DNA from: Promethearchaeota archaeon
GTDB taxonomy: Archaea; Asgardarchaeota; Lokiarchaeia; Sigyniarchaeales; SOKP01
Direction: 5' to 3'
NCBI GenBank assembly: GCA_016839915.1
Contig: JAEOTH010000171.1
Coordinates: 1-64,000 of the forward strand
Length of the DNA stretch: 64,000 nucleotides
In this document: positions 9,801 to 18,328 of the stretch, one piece after another
Layout: every line of letters starts with the position of its first letter
How positions within the stretch are numbered: position 1 is the first letter of the stretch
Translations under genes and position numbers: made by a program
The notes under the pieces: model-generated
Databases searched by the model: none
Seen by the model: the letters and a program-made list of their open reading frames with translations, nothing else
Told to the model about the DNA's origin: nothing

Positions 9801-10249
9801 AAATAAAAAATAACAGCAATCAATACCCTTGAGAATTTATTTCTTGATATTTTTATAATTTTATTGTTAATAAATTTATGAAATGGTGTTAATCCTTCAT
9901 CTGATTCTCTACTTAACGCGATGAATAAAAAATCTATCAAAGGATAAAATGAAATATACATTAAACAAAAAATAAAAGGAATGAGTAGAGCTAAAGGAGG
10001 TACATCTGGAGGGGTGGTCTTTGGATCCCAGAATTCAGGTGATCTTACAGTAAATATTACAGCAACAGCAAAAACTAACATGATTGACAAACTAAATATG
10101 ATTCCATAAAAAATACATTGAAATCGATCCTTATTACGAAATTCTCCTTTTTTTACTAAAGCAACCTGTTTGTAGATTATATAGAATCCAAATGCAAAGA
10201 ACAACAAAAAGACTGTAAGAATAATAATTTCTATTACCAAGATTTTCAC
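6896..10249 (-). CDS. Large polytopic membrane protein with cytosolic HEAT-repeat array
   Basis: 1117 residues. Residues 1-370 hold about eight to nine hydrophobic segments (for example near 5-27, 48-70, 88-110, 145-185, 228-280 and 300-360). From about residue 385 to the end the protein is a long series of 35-40 residue helical repeats with HEAT spacing; recurring features are D-x-x-x-x-V-R-x-x-A/S and L-G-x-I/L, as in RETSAKILGLIG and VREAAVSSLGKIL. This is a membrane-anchored solenoid scaffold, probably for protein-protein contacts at the cytoplasmic face. It lies between mcm and the divergent GINS-like gene, which may be chance. No enzymatic motif is visible. Confidence 0.85.
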   Translation of the reverse strand: MKILVIEIIILTVFLLFFAFGFYIIYKQVALVKKGEFRNKDRFQCIFYGIIFSLSIMLVFAVAVIFTVRSPEFWDPKTTPPDVPPLALLIPFIFCLMYISFYPLIDFLFIALSRESDEGLTPFHKFINNKIIKISRNKFSRVLIAVIFYLLVFIIPPILLSFLGLPFIMIWITWMLFYPLMILTFYGSKGYIAGISDAYYHIPDIKRSIFLNFENSKRGMKQFISQPVPYIILGLMLFVFVWAWISFFQTIIFFFTGKFAISTMSSIFVFVTLFFGILGYFTRFWGRKIKYRGIDVYFAAYLMASIGINVLVNFLIVNPEKLQYTFNLWILTNQIFPNSSMFAWAAVIEEIVLIFFTSYFFLARKNEFVINIKISKITKSGQTFDPIPLFNLIKHKNPKIRKLAEETLVMMFERIPLKNNTILNEWKFKNSLLDGICDYNRYSRNLCNQILIQLEKDVPEIALHWIIEALKSPNYDKCIPIARTLLKANIKFVEKIPESLILNLIEDSEWRLRYLGLMVLSRLISNKKDLIFSLNVKKLIHDPNYRIVVKTFNLLADSSYELPIDIIIDNIFHVNDKISASAIKNIKNLNVNKINRKIVSKLIPLIKNPSSSVRASIFNVFAKIGHFKRNDIPLLPFLDGLVDSNEKARQAAVVALKRYFEEEPELFDIDAIVDKIDPNNFEILNSVVTLLGELWKFDPEKIITTLLVFIKFENDKLRENISEILTVNYSKSPDIVIRNLVKIPDVTTYITKGIITKTLIKIGKSNPKKIIPLLLNYSTAENDDIRLNALDSIDGLIDEFIEYVDVRPIILIVQKDRNNQVVKKASSIISNIAKKKPTLIKPYISEFFTALTEQSTKVKIVLTKSLLEIAKIASDIIPINPIMNLIDDKDSFIRETSAKILGLIGNKRPLPVVDSLINIALHDEEWIVREAAVSSLGKILDLVEEKEEIIEKLISLLNDEQNWVRWAVLNIFSDLREINSSHLPFNKLQENLNSTDPRIRQASANLIKIYSKEIESVIDKLMIPLGDESKEVRNSMINNFVELIQEIGLDRILTKLLQNLSDEGSLETQRSIALILGRTAKYENEKIKKRVISLLKIRCEMSQDPIICEILHQLKES

Positions 10250-10341
10250 GAGATTTTTAAATTATTAATAAAATAATAGTATGTTTATTTCTCTTGCTTA
10301 ACAATTGTATATTATAAAGATTTACTAATTTATTAAAACTG

Positions 10342-10899
10342 GTGTATTTATTGGAACAAATTAAAGTAAGCTTAGCTAATTCATTAAATAGGTTAAACTT
10401 TATTTTTCGAAATGAAATAATTGTTACGGAATGTATTAAGAATTTTAAAGGTTTTTCTGTATTAGGAGAATCTTTTGGCCCTTTCGAGGAAAGTAAAAAG
10501 TATAAATTAAAGCTATTTTCTGCAATTCATTTTATTGAAAAAGGTATATTAAAGGTAGCTTTAATAGATAAATGTGATAATATTGATGTTCAACGATATG
10601 CTATGGAGGAAAGAGATGATCCAAGATTAATTAAAAGAATAAACAGATTCTTTTTGAATAAAATAAGAGAATTCAAAAGATTAATGGAAAATGAAATAGA
10701 AAAGAATAATAAACCTAAAATAGATTTCGACAGATATAATTCATATACTTCAAATATAATCGACGCTCGGCTATTAAAATTATTAAAACTATCTTTAAGT
10801 GAATTATCATTAGAGGATGAGAGAAGACTAACAAATTCTGAAATGATATTTTATAAATATCTGTACAACCTTGTCAAAATATGGAGAGATTTCTTTTAA
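10342..10899 (+). CDS. gins23: GINS complex subunit, Gins23-like (Psf2/Psf3 type)
   Basis: 185 residues starting at GTG 10342; a TTG three codons later is an alternative. The small beta-rich part is at the N-terminus (about residues 24-75, EIIVTE...FGPFEESKKYKLKLFSAIHFIEKG), which fits the B domain of Psf2/Psf3-type subunits with its G-P-F turn, hydrophobic strand, then A-x-x-x-x-x-x-G helix. The remainder is the helical A domain, ending in an LSLEDERRLTNSE helix typical of GINS. GINS links MCM to the Cdc45-like nuclease and polymerases. Neighbourhood supports the call: mcm lies on the other side of the HEAT gene, and archaeal gins23 is often near mcm. The protein is divergent, so a profile search is needed. 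Confidence 0.65.
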   Translation: MYLLEQIKVSLANSLNRLNFIFRNEIIVTECIKNFKGFSVLGESFGPFEESKKYKLKLFSAIHFIEKGILKVALIDKCDNIDVQRYAMEERDDPRLIKRINRFFLNKIREFKRLMENEIEKNNKPKIDFDRYNSYTSNIIDARLLKLLKLSLSELSLEDERRLTNSEMIFYKYLYNLVKIWRDFF

Positions 10900-10940
10900 T
10901 TTTAATCTATTAAATAAAAAGAATTTTTATTTATCTGAGA

Positions 10941-11609
10941 CTAGAGTTTTATTTGTTTAGTCCCATATTTCTTAAAATATTCTTTAATATGTTCTGCAAT
11001 TTCTTTATTCATACTAAAACTTGGCAACAAATCAATAGCATTGCTCATTGCATAATATGGGACATTAAATTGTGAAGTAATCTCTTTTATACTCTTTCCA
11101 TCATCTCGTAACTCATTTCTATTAGTTAATGCAATAGCAGCAACTATACTTATATTTAATTCACCTAATTGTTGAATTGTGTTGATTAAAGATCCCCCTG
11201 TAGTTGTAACATCTTCAAGAATAACTACATTTCCTTTAGGTATACCAATGAATATTCTGTCTTTAGGATCTCCATGTTCTTTTTGTTTACCTCGTCCCAT
11301 TGATAGAGGGTGGGTTCCATGATTATAGTTTATCTGTTGTTTTGCCCATTTAAATTGTGTTATAATTCCTAATTTTGTAGCACCCTCTGGAACTCCATAA
11401 ATACATCCCGGTTTTAAGTCTAAAGAATTAATAAAAGATATAACATAATTTGTTAATTTGTCAAGCAAAAACACATCTGAAGCTATATTCCTCCAATTTA
11501 CATACCAATAAGATAACCTCCCAGATTTAAGTTTTAATGGTTTTTCAAAGAAACCAATCACATTTTGGTTTTTTATAAATTTATCAAAACTTTCTTGATC
11601 CCAAGTCAT
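10941..11609 (-). CDS. pyrE: Orotate phosphoribosyltransferase
   Basis: 222 residues. A type I PRTase fold with the PRPP loop VVILEDVTTTGGS (128-140), the substrate-side LKSGRLSYWYVNWR segment near residue 30-40, and a flexible loop with MGRGKQKEHG near 104-113. It converts orotate plus PRPP to OMP in pyrimidine biosynthesis. No other pyr genes are next to it. It is the last gene of the run topoVI-B, topoVI-A, 131-aa protein, pyrE on the minus strand, 43 bp after the previous stop, so co-transcription is likely. Confidence 0.92.
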   Translation of the reverse strand: MTWDQESFDKFIKNQNVIGFFEKPLKLKSGRLSYWYVNWRNIASDVFLLDKLTNYVISFINSLDLKPGCIYGVPEGATKLGIITQFKWAKQQINYNHGTHPLSMGRGKQKEHGDPKDRIFIGIPKGNVVILEDVTTTGGSLINTIQQLGELNISIVAAIALTNRNELRDDGKSIKEITSQFNVPYYAMSNAIDLLPSFSMNKEIAEHIKEYFKKYGTKQIKL

Positions 11610-11652
11610 AATAGATAATTATAGTTTTCAATTCTATTAGTTATTTTCTGTT

Positions 11653-12048
11653 TTAATCTTTGATATTAGAGAGAATTTTTCGAGCTTGCAAAGTTATTGT
11701 TTTATTAGTTTGTTTAGTTAAATTTTCTAATAATTTTTGAATTGGTATAATAGCTCTAGTATTGGTTTCTGAAAGTTCTTCAAAAATAGAAAGGATAGAG
11801 AGAATTTCTTCTTGATTAGACCCCTCAAAAAATTGTTTAATTCTAGGAATCGCAGTTTGATTTAAAATCTCATCAAGATATTGTGAAATTTCGGCTTCGA
11901 CTTTAGTATCTCGATAAGATCTAATTTTATTACTTTTTATATACTCAACAAAAATAAGGGGCATTTCTAGTGGCCATTCTTGAATCTTTTCCATTTCAAT
12001 TAGTTGAACTACATTACCGTTTTCCTTATAAAATAACTTTATATCCAA
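11653..12048 (-). CDS. Small helical protein coupled to topoisomerase VI
   Basis: 131 residues, not recognised. The N-terminal 30 residues form a short beta-rich segment; the rest is helical with a HEAT-like rhythm (EEILSILSIFEELSETNTRAIIPIQKLLENL, then a further helix ending ARKILSNIKD). There is no membrane segment or cysteine motif. Its ATG lies inside the end of top6A: the two genes overlap by 10 bp in different frames, a strong sign of translational coupling. It may be an accessory subunit or regulator of topoisomerase VI, but this rests on position only. Confidence 0.75.
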   Translation of the reverse strand: MDIKLFYKENGNVVQLIEMEKIQEWPLEMPLIFVEYIKSNKIRSYRDTKVEAEISQYLDEILNQTAIPRIKQFFEGSNQEEILSILSIFEELSETNTRAIIPIQKLLENLTKQTNKTITLQARKILSNIKD

Positions 12049-13220
12049 TCACCAGTTGTTAATTTTTCTGGAAGGTAAGTATTTGTAAGAAATTCAAATC
12101 CATGTTGCGAAAGAGCTTGAATTTCCGCTTTTCTCTTAATTTTCAGAGCTAATTTTAAATCAGTTTCCCATTGTTTATTCTTTTTAACGAAATCTTCATT
12201 TAATAATTCTTTTGTTCGTTTAACATCCATTGGTTTCATAGGGAGTCTCACTTCTTCTGGAATCTTGTATTTGTCGAGATCTCTTGTTAAAACTCCAAGT
12301 AATTTAATATTCGGAGTGGCTAAGAAAGGAGATTCGTAACTTAATCTTTTTGACCCCCTTAAATATACGCTGTGAATATAATGGCCATAAGGATCACTAT
12401 CTACTAAACTAAAAACAGGTAATTTCAATTCTTTACTTAAACGTTTTAAAAACATACGTGTGGCAATATCTGCTGCTCCCTTTGCTGTAAGAATAATACA
12501 TGGGTATTTTCTCCAAAATCTATCTTCAGCTAGACGTATCATAGCAGCATCCTTTTCCACAACTAGTATAAATTCTGCATCTGACTCAATTATTTCAATA
12601 TTATCAAGCATAGGTGATATCATCCAACCTCCGCTGCCTAATCCTTCTAGATCTATTATGTCATTTCGATCTCTTATTCTGAGTCTTCCAACACACATTC
12701 CTTTAGCAGAGGCTACAATGTGAGTTGAGTTTCTTGTAGTATATAACATCGCTGCTACATCTTCAATAGTTTTATCACTATTCTTCTGTTCTGTGAATAA
12801 TTTAACATCAGTATAGAAAATTTCCCTTTTAGTAGCATGTATATCTTTTTCTAATAACTCGTTTACGATTTCAAGAACACGCATTAATCTTGTAATATCT
12901 GCTACACTTGTAAGTGTATGAAATTGCTTTTCCACTATCTGCTCACCTAAAAGTAATAGATCATTTTCTTCATCCCATATTATATTAGAACTCGTTCTCG
13001 CTGGAAGATGAATTGATGGACGACCCGTATCGTAGATTTTTGTAATAACATTATCCACCAATTTATATAGTCTTCCAATAGCTTGTTTTCTGGTAAGATC
13101 ATCAATGTTAACTGTTCCTTTTGGAAGATTAATTGATTTTTCTTCTTTTTCCTTTTCTAAATAAAAGTTAAATAATTCTCTAGCCGCTTTTAATTCATTT
13201 TTATGTTCTTTTTTAGCCAT
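12039..13220 (-). CDS. top6A: DNA topoisomerase VI subunit A
   Basis: 393 residues, Spo11/TopVI-A family. The catalytic tyrosine is Tyr136 in KREIFYTD, within the CAP-type winged helix. The Toprim domain has the metal glutamate Glu222 (VVEKDAAM) and the DxD pair Asp274/Asp276 in SLVDSDPYGHYIHSVYLRGS. It makes the transient double-strand break, covalently linked to 5' DNA ends, and works as an A2B2 heterotetramer with the B subunit. The start codon is 18 bp after the top6B stop, so the two are co-expressed. The last 10 bp overlap the next gene. Length is standard, in contrast to the strongly enlarged B subunit. Confidence 0.96.
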   Translation of the reverse strand: MAKKEHKNELKAARELFNFYLEKEKEEKSINLPKGTVNIDDLTRKQAIGRLYKLVDNVITKIYDTGRPSIHLPARTSSNIIWDEENDLLLLGEQIVEKQFHTLTSVADITRLMRVLEIVNELLEKDIHATKREIFYTDVKLFTEQKNSDKTIEDVAAMLYTTRNSTHIVASAKGMCVGRLRIRDRNDIIDLEGLGSGGWMISPMLDNIEIIESDAEFILVVEKDAAMIRLAEDRFWRKYPCIILTAKGAADIATRMFLKRLSKELKLPVFSLVDSDPYGHYIHSVYLRGSKRLSYESPFLATPNIKLLGVLTRDLDKYKIPEEVRLPMKPMDVKRTKELLNEDFVKKNKQWETDLKLALKIKRKAEIQALSQHGFEFLTNTYLPEKLTTGDWI

Positions 13221-13238
13221 GATTTTTCAAAAAATTAA

Positions 13239-16200
13239 TTATTTTAATTTCCATTGTCTTTTACCCATTTTGGATTCGACTAGGACATTTCCTTTACGTT
13301 CTAATTCTTTTAATTTAAGCTGGAGATATCTTGCATCCATCATATCTTTAATTTTTAATTTGAAGATGAGATGTTTAATGGTTTGCCATTCATCAGATAA
13401 AACATTCAGAATTTTTTCAGTAGTTATGATAGGTAAAGTAGTTTGTATTTGTTTTGGGGGAATTGGTTTAGGTTTAAGAGGTGATTTTTTAGCAGGGGCT
13501 TCTGCTCTAGAAATTTGTGATTGCTTTTGTTTTATAGTAATTGTATCAGGGGTTACTTTTACTGGTTCTAAAAGTTTTATTTTAATTGGCTTTTCTTCTG
13601 CAGGTTTTTTATAAAATTCTATAATTTTTCCGATAATCCCTGTTTTTGTATCTTTGGATAGAAGGTTAATATTATTCTCTTGACAGTATTCAATTAATTC
13701 ATTTTTTGTCCAATTTCTAAGTGTCTTCTCAGTAAATAATTCTTTTTTGATTTCGACTTTCTTAACAATTGGTTGTATTTCAACGGTTTGCTCTATCTTT
13801 TCCTCTGATATAATTACAGCTTCTTTAATTTCTCTTGCTTCTGGAGGTTTTTCTAAAGGTGTGGGTTTTTTACCTATTGCATTCCTCATTAAATCTTCTA
13901 GTTCCTTTTTATTAAGCTTAGCTTTATGTATACTTTCACCCTTGGAGGCGATATTATATAGACTATTAACAAAAAGAGGAATATATTTTTCTATTAAGCT
14001 AGCTCTTTTTTCACTTTTATGAAGACTTGTTTTTCTATTAATATATATTCGTAATCTTCTTCCTATTGCTTCCAAGCAGTATTTTATTTCTTTTATTAAA
14101 TCTTCATCATCCGCTAAAGCATTTTTTGATTGAGATTTAAACATTAAGTGCACAAAAGGTCCAGAGACATTAACCAATAATTTTATTGGCCCTTTTGGTA
14201 AACTATTATCATAAGTCTCAAGGTTATAGTTTTTCCAATTAACCGATTGAACTGCTTTTGTAATTGCACAATCTGCGCTATCTCTTAATTTGGGTGTTCT
14301 ATTTACAAATCTTGATAAAACATCCCTAGATCTTTTAGGAGTTTCTATATTTCTTGAATAAGCCATCACAGCTTCAACAACGTAAGCTAACCCTTTTCCA
14401 CTTGTAGGAGATCTTGTTTCTGCTGCAACGAAATCATCATCACGGGTATAATTTTCAATGAAATATTCAAATACATCACGATAGGTATCTATAGAATCAA
14501 CGTCAGTATGTGTAAGAAGGTTGTCAATAAATTGTTTTTGTTGCTGATTATCTGTTGTTTCATCAATAATATCCATCGTTCCTAAAATTTCAGAGCCGAT
14601 GTTAATAACTTCTTCCGAATCAATAGAAAAATTGGAAATTACATCATCAGGCTGTAACCCTTCCTCTAATAACATTTTTTTTTTATCTTTAAGTAATATG
14701 TCAGTTGTCTGATCAATAGTGTTAAAAGTTGTACCAAAGTCATCAATATTCTCTGAAATTCTTAATCCAATTTCTTTAATTAATGTGTTCTCTAATGTTG
14801 CTTCACCTACAGGAATAACAGTATCTGTTGGAGGTGCCATATACTTTATAGATTTAAAAGCAAGGAATAGGGAATTAAATTGCTCCTTTGTTAAATCAAC
14901 AGTTTTGACTCGAGAAATTTGAACTTTATTAACAAGATCTTCAAAATCTATTCGATTTTTTAGCTTTTTTAATTCATTCAATCCTTCTTTAGCATTTTTA
15001 AACACTTCATTTAAATCTAATTTAATTTTATCTTTTTGTTTTCTAATATCATCTATGTTATTCAATAATTTTTTAATTTCCCTTTCTATGTTCTTTATTT
15101 CTTTTTGAGTTTCGGTTTTTTCTATACGATTATTGAGCTTCTTAATATCTATATTTATTTTTTCATAATCTTTGTTGAATTTAGAGTAAATAGAAACTAA
15201 ATTCCAATATTTCGTATTTAGATCCTCTGATTCAACTTGATAAATAATTAATTTGTCTCTAGCCTTAGTAGAACGACCATAAATCCGTTTTTCAAATCTT
15301 AGAAAATTTATTTTATCTGTCTTTTTCTGTGCTAGGTTAAGAAAACCGTCTTTTAGAATAAGAAGGTTTAATTTTTCTTGTAAATCTCTTTCAGCAATAC
15401 CAACAATTTCTTTAGCTGTTTTTGTACTCATTCTCACAAAGTTATCTTGTAAAAAAGCAGAAATTGATTTACTATCTGATTTTGTGATTAAATCTTGCAG
15501 ATCTCCTATATTAACTGAGGAAGGATGAGGTTTAGCATATTTAGGTTCTTTTGGGAAAGAAGAAGCTAATCTTCGGTAGATTTTTTCCTTCCCTTCTGGG
15601 TTAATATAAATAATTGTAAAGTGAGGATTCATATATGCAGTTTCTTCAATATATTTTTCAACATATCCTCTGACATATTTTACATTTAAATAATTCAATT
15701 TAATATAGGTTCCATGTAGAAAAGGACTATCAATATCAGTTGGATGAATTAAATACTTTTTTTCATTTTTAGAAGTGGTAAAAAATTCTGTTACTGTAGC
15801 ATAAATATTGTCTATAGATTTCGAAACTGTAATAACAGGTTTACCAGTTGTATTTTGAGCATCGCTGAATGCACTGGGAGCTCCAAATCCTTGGCTACCT
15901 CTTGTCTGTTTTAATTGCATAGATTTTGATGAGGCTAGATATCTCCCAAATTTCCTTAAATCGATCTTTGACATTCCTGTTCCATTATCAAAAATTTCAA
16001 ATGTATAACTCATGATATTTTTCTGACTGATTTCAGATGTCAGAAAAGATGATGCTTCATACTCTCTGATCCGAACTATCACAATTGGTTCTACATCAAT
16101 AATATATTCAACAGGTTTAATGATTTCTTGCATATCATCTATAATTCTCTTAACTTCTTCCTCTAATTCCAGTTCTTCTTTATCAATTATTTCTCCGGAT

Positions 16201-16523
16201 TCTTCTTCTTTTTCTTCTGGTTCTTGAATTTTAGATTCATCTGATTCAATAGTATCAATACCTAATTCTTGCATTAATGTGTGTTTTGCTTCATTGTTTA
16301 AGTGTTGAGATTTTTTCTCTTCTTTTACTGTTTCAAGTATAGAAAATTTCTCTAGAAATAATTCTTGATCTAATGAAAATTCGATTTTTGAATCTGATTT
16401 TTTTAATTCTTTCCATTGAAAACTTTCAATGGCATCTAAAGCATTATCAATAAATTCAGCACAATATTGAACATGCTTCCAATAACCAAATTCGAAACCA
16501 ACTAGCTGAGTCCGCTTACGCAT
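13239..16523 (-). CDS. top6B: DNA topoisomerase VI subunit B, greatly enlarged
   Basis: 1094 residues against roughly 500-700 usual for the family. GHKL ATPase motifs: EFIDNALDA (23-31), DNGTGM (179-184) and GSQGFGAPSAF (209-219). An acidic, charged insertion of about 130 residues separates the first two motifs, which are normally about 35-40 apart. A long Lys/Glu-rich coiled coil lies around 430-540, then the transducer region. After a charged linker comes a SAP/HeH-like helix pair (around 955-995, with RNWTKNELIEYC), a Pro-rich linker, and a C-terminal winged-helix-like domain (about 1030-1094). The ATG at 16523 falls close to the conserved RTQLVGFE strand. The frame stays open upstream but I see no in-frame ATG, GTG or TTG there, so the true start could be a rarer codon. 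First gene of the operon with top6A. Confidence 0.94.
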   Translation of the reverse strand: MRKRTQLVGFEFGYWKHVQYCAEFIDNALDAIESFQWKELKKSDSKIEFSLDQELFLEKFSILETVKEEKKSQHLNNEAKHTLMQELGIDTIESDESKIQEPEEKEEESGEIIDKEELELEEEVKRIIDDMQEIIKPVEYIIDVEPIVIVRIREYEASSFLTSEISQKNIMSYTFEIFDNGTGMSKIDLRKFGRYLASSKSMQLKQTRGSQGFGAPSAFSDAQNTTGKPVITVSKSIDNIYATVTEFFTTSKNEKKYLIHPTDIDSPFLHGTYIKLNYLNVKYVRGYVEKYIEETAYMNPHFTIIYINPEGKEKIYRRLASSFPKEPKYAKPHPSSVNIGDLQDLITKSDSKSISAFLQDNFVRMSTKTAKEIVGIAERDLQEKLNLLILKDGFLNLAQKKTDKINFLRFEKRIYGRSTKARDKLIIYQVESEDLNTKYWNLVSIYSKFNKDYEKINIDIKKLNNRIEKTETQKEIKNIEREIKKLLNNIDDIRKQKDKIKLDLNEVFKNAKEGLNELKKLKNRIDFEDLVNKVQISRVKTVDLTKEQFNSLFLAFKSIKYMAPPTDTVIPVGEATLENTLIKEIGLRISENIDDFGTTFNTIDQTTDILLKDKKKMLLEEGLQPDDVISNFSIDSEEVINIGSEILGTMDIIDETTDNQQQKQFIDNLLTHTDVDSIDTYRDVFEYFIENYTRDDDFVAAETRSPTSGKGLAYVVEAVMAYSRNIETPKRSRDVLSRFVNRTPKLRDSADCAITKAVQSVNWKNYNLETYDNSLPKGPIKLLVNVSGPFVHLMFKSQSKNALADDEDLIKEIKYCLEAIGRRLRIYINRKTSLHKSEKRASLIEKYIPLFVNSLYNIASKGESIHKAKLNKKELEDLMRNAIGKKPTPLEKPPEAREIKEAVIISEEKIEQTVEIQPIVKKVEIKKELFTEKTLRNWTKNELIEYCQENNINLLSKDTKTGIIGKIIEFYKKPAEEKPIKIKLLEPVKVTPDTITIKQKQSQISRAEAPAKKSPLKPKPIPPKQIQTTLPIITTEKILNVLSDEWQTIKHLIFKLKIKDMMDARYLQLKLKELERKGNVLVESKMGKRQWKLK

Positions 16524-16839
16524 ATACTCAGCTATTGTTCCTTGTTTAATTTTACCTTCTTCTCTTGAACTAATTTCTAACGCTCTCGAATTATAATTTC
16601 TTCTTTTATCCTTATTAAAGCCAATTATAAATATATATACATTTATTCGTAAATTAATTGAAAATTATTTCATATTAGGTATAAATCCTAATCTCATAGT
16701 TTTAAATTATTTGCTTGAACTTTACTTTATTATTTACTGTTTACAGTAAATAAATTAGTATTTAAATATTTTCATCAGAAACTAAATAATATTATAGTAG
16801 TTTTTTATTGGAAAAAAATTCTCAAAAATGCATTCAAAT
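16524..16839. other. Intergenic region between top6B and coaBC
   Basis: 316 bp without a convincing gene on either strand. It is the upstream region of the topoisomerase VI operon and lies downstream of coaBC (both minus strand). The part next to top6B is an open reading frame continuation lacking a standard start codon. The middle holds a perfect 10-bp inverted repeat, listed separately. The remainder is AT-rich spacer. Confidence 0.6.
16730..16753. promoter_or_regulatory. Perfect 10-bp inverted repeat upstream of the topoisomerase VI operon
   Basis: Arms TTATTTACTG (16730-16739) and CAGTAAATAA (16744-16753) are exact reverse complements with a 4-nt spacer TTTA. It lies about 210 bp upstream of the top6B start, and also just beyond the coaBC 3' end. 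It could be a dimeric regulator site or, transcribed on the minus strand, a weak hairpin ending the coaBC transcript region; coaBC however stops 90 bp further on, on the other side. Function is inferred only. Confidence 0.4.
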
Positions 16840-18117
16840 TTAATTTCTTTTTTGATAAGCCTCTATGGCAACATCTATTATTTTAGACGCAATATATCTT
16901 TTAGTATTTCTCTCAACATGAGTGATATGTCTTTTTTTATCTATAATAAACACTTCATTATATTTACTACTAAATCCTATGTCACCCCTGCCAATATCAT
17001 TTGCTACAATTAAATCAACCTCAGATTTAAGTAGTCTATTGTAAGCACGTTCGATTAATTCACTCTTGGAAACATTGGTTTCTGCTTTAAACGCCACAAT
17101 AAATAAATTGTAATCTTTTTTTCTAGCTACATTTATTATTTTTGGTGTTAATTTCATATTTACTTGTAATTTTTCTACATTATCAGATGAAATTTTTCCC
17201 TCAATACATTCAATTGGTTTATAATCACTTACAGCAGCAGCTGAAATGAAAAAATCATAATCACTTAATGAGATTTCATCTTTAACGGCGTCTATAAAAT
17301 CATCTGTTGAAACAACGTGTTTTATTTTTAAATAATTAGGAAGTTTTGCCCTGCATTCACCAGCAATTAATGTTACAGCAGCACCTCTAGCAGAGGCTTC
17401 TTTAGCTAATTCAATCCCCATTCTTCCGGATGACTTATTTGAAACAAATCTAACTGAATCTATTGCTTCTCTAGTTGGACCTGCAGTAATAAGAATTTTC
17501 TTTCCCTCTAAATCTTTCTTTGTGATTAATAAATCTATAACCCTATCAATTATATCATCAATCTTTGCTATTTTAGCTTTACCTTCTGAAATTCTAGGAC
17601 CTAAAATTTCGACACCACATTCACGTAATTGTCTTTCATTTTTTTCTAAAATAGGATGTTTGTACATACTTTCATGCATTGCTGGTACAATAACAATAGG
17701 AATAGATGAACCGAATGCTGTTGATGCTATGGTTGTCACAGGTGTATCGTCAATTCCGTATGCAATTTTTGAAATTGTATTTGCGGTTGCAGGGCATATT
17801 AAAATTAAATCTGCTTTACCTACACTCTTAGGTCTTTCCCCCGCAAGATAAACATGTTCAACAGCTCCAGTTAATTTGGTAACAACTTTATTTCCTGTTG
17901 CCCATTCCATTAAAGCAGGATTAATTAATTCTGTAGCAGCCTTCGACATAACACATAATACTTCAGCTCCTAATCTCATAAGCTCTCGAGCTACAATCGG
18001 TGAAGATATTACTGCTACTGACCCTGTTAAACATATACAAACTGTTTTTCCTCTAAGGATTGTCCCTTTACTTTCAGTTATATCCTTTGATGGATGTTGA
18101 AAATTATTTTTTGTCAT
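16840..18117 (-). CDS. coaBC: Bifunctional phosphopantothenoylcysteine synthetase/decarboxylase
   Basis: 425 residues. The N-terminal flavodoxin-like CoaC half has the TGSVA start, the active-site His88 in VEHVYLA and the PAMHESMY substrate segment (145-152), which matches the archaeal variant of the family's PxMNxxMW motif. The C-terminal CoaB half begins at about 205 (KKILITAGPTREAIDSVRFV) and has KSSGRMG (228-234) for nucleotide binding and an AFKAET segment. It converts 4'-phosphopantothenate and cysteine, with a nucleotide triphosphate, to 4'-phosphopantetheine for CoA synthesis. Both halves are intact. It is probably a single-gene unit. Confidence 0.96.
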   Translation of the reverse strand: MTKNNFQHPSKDITESKGTILRGKTVCICLTGSVAVISSPIVARELMRLGAEVLCVMSKAATELINPALMEWATGNKVVTKLTGAVEHVYLAGERPKSVGKADLILICPATANTISKIAYGIDDTPVTTIASTAFGSSIPIVIVPAMHESMYKHPILEKNERQLRECGVEILGPRISEGKAKIAKIDDIIDRVIDLLITKKDLEGKKILITAGPTREAIDSVRFVSNKSSGRMGIELAKEASARGAAVTLIAGECRAKLPNYLKIKHVVSTDDFIDAVKDEISLSDYDFFISAAAVSDYKPIECIEGKISSDNVEKLQVNMKLTPKIINVARKKDYNLFIVAFKAETNVSKSELIERAYNRLLKSEVDLIVANDIGRGDIGFSSKYNEVFIIDKKRHITHVERNTKRYIASKIIDVAIEAYQKRN

Positions 18118-18328
18118 ATTTTAATAAATTTAATTACTATTTTTCAATTAAACTTTCAGATTCTATGTAATTAAAATTTATGCATTAATAAAAAAAATAA
18201 TGATACAATTCTCTGGAAAATTTTACTTTAATTTCATAATAAAACTGTGTTTAACTAAATTTTAATTATGATTTTAAATAAGTTAATCGGAATATTATTA
18301 CAAGTTTTAATTAAACTAACTGAAAAAT

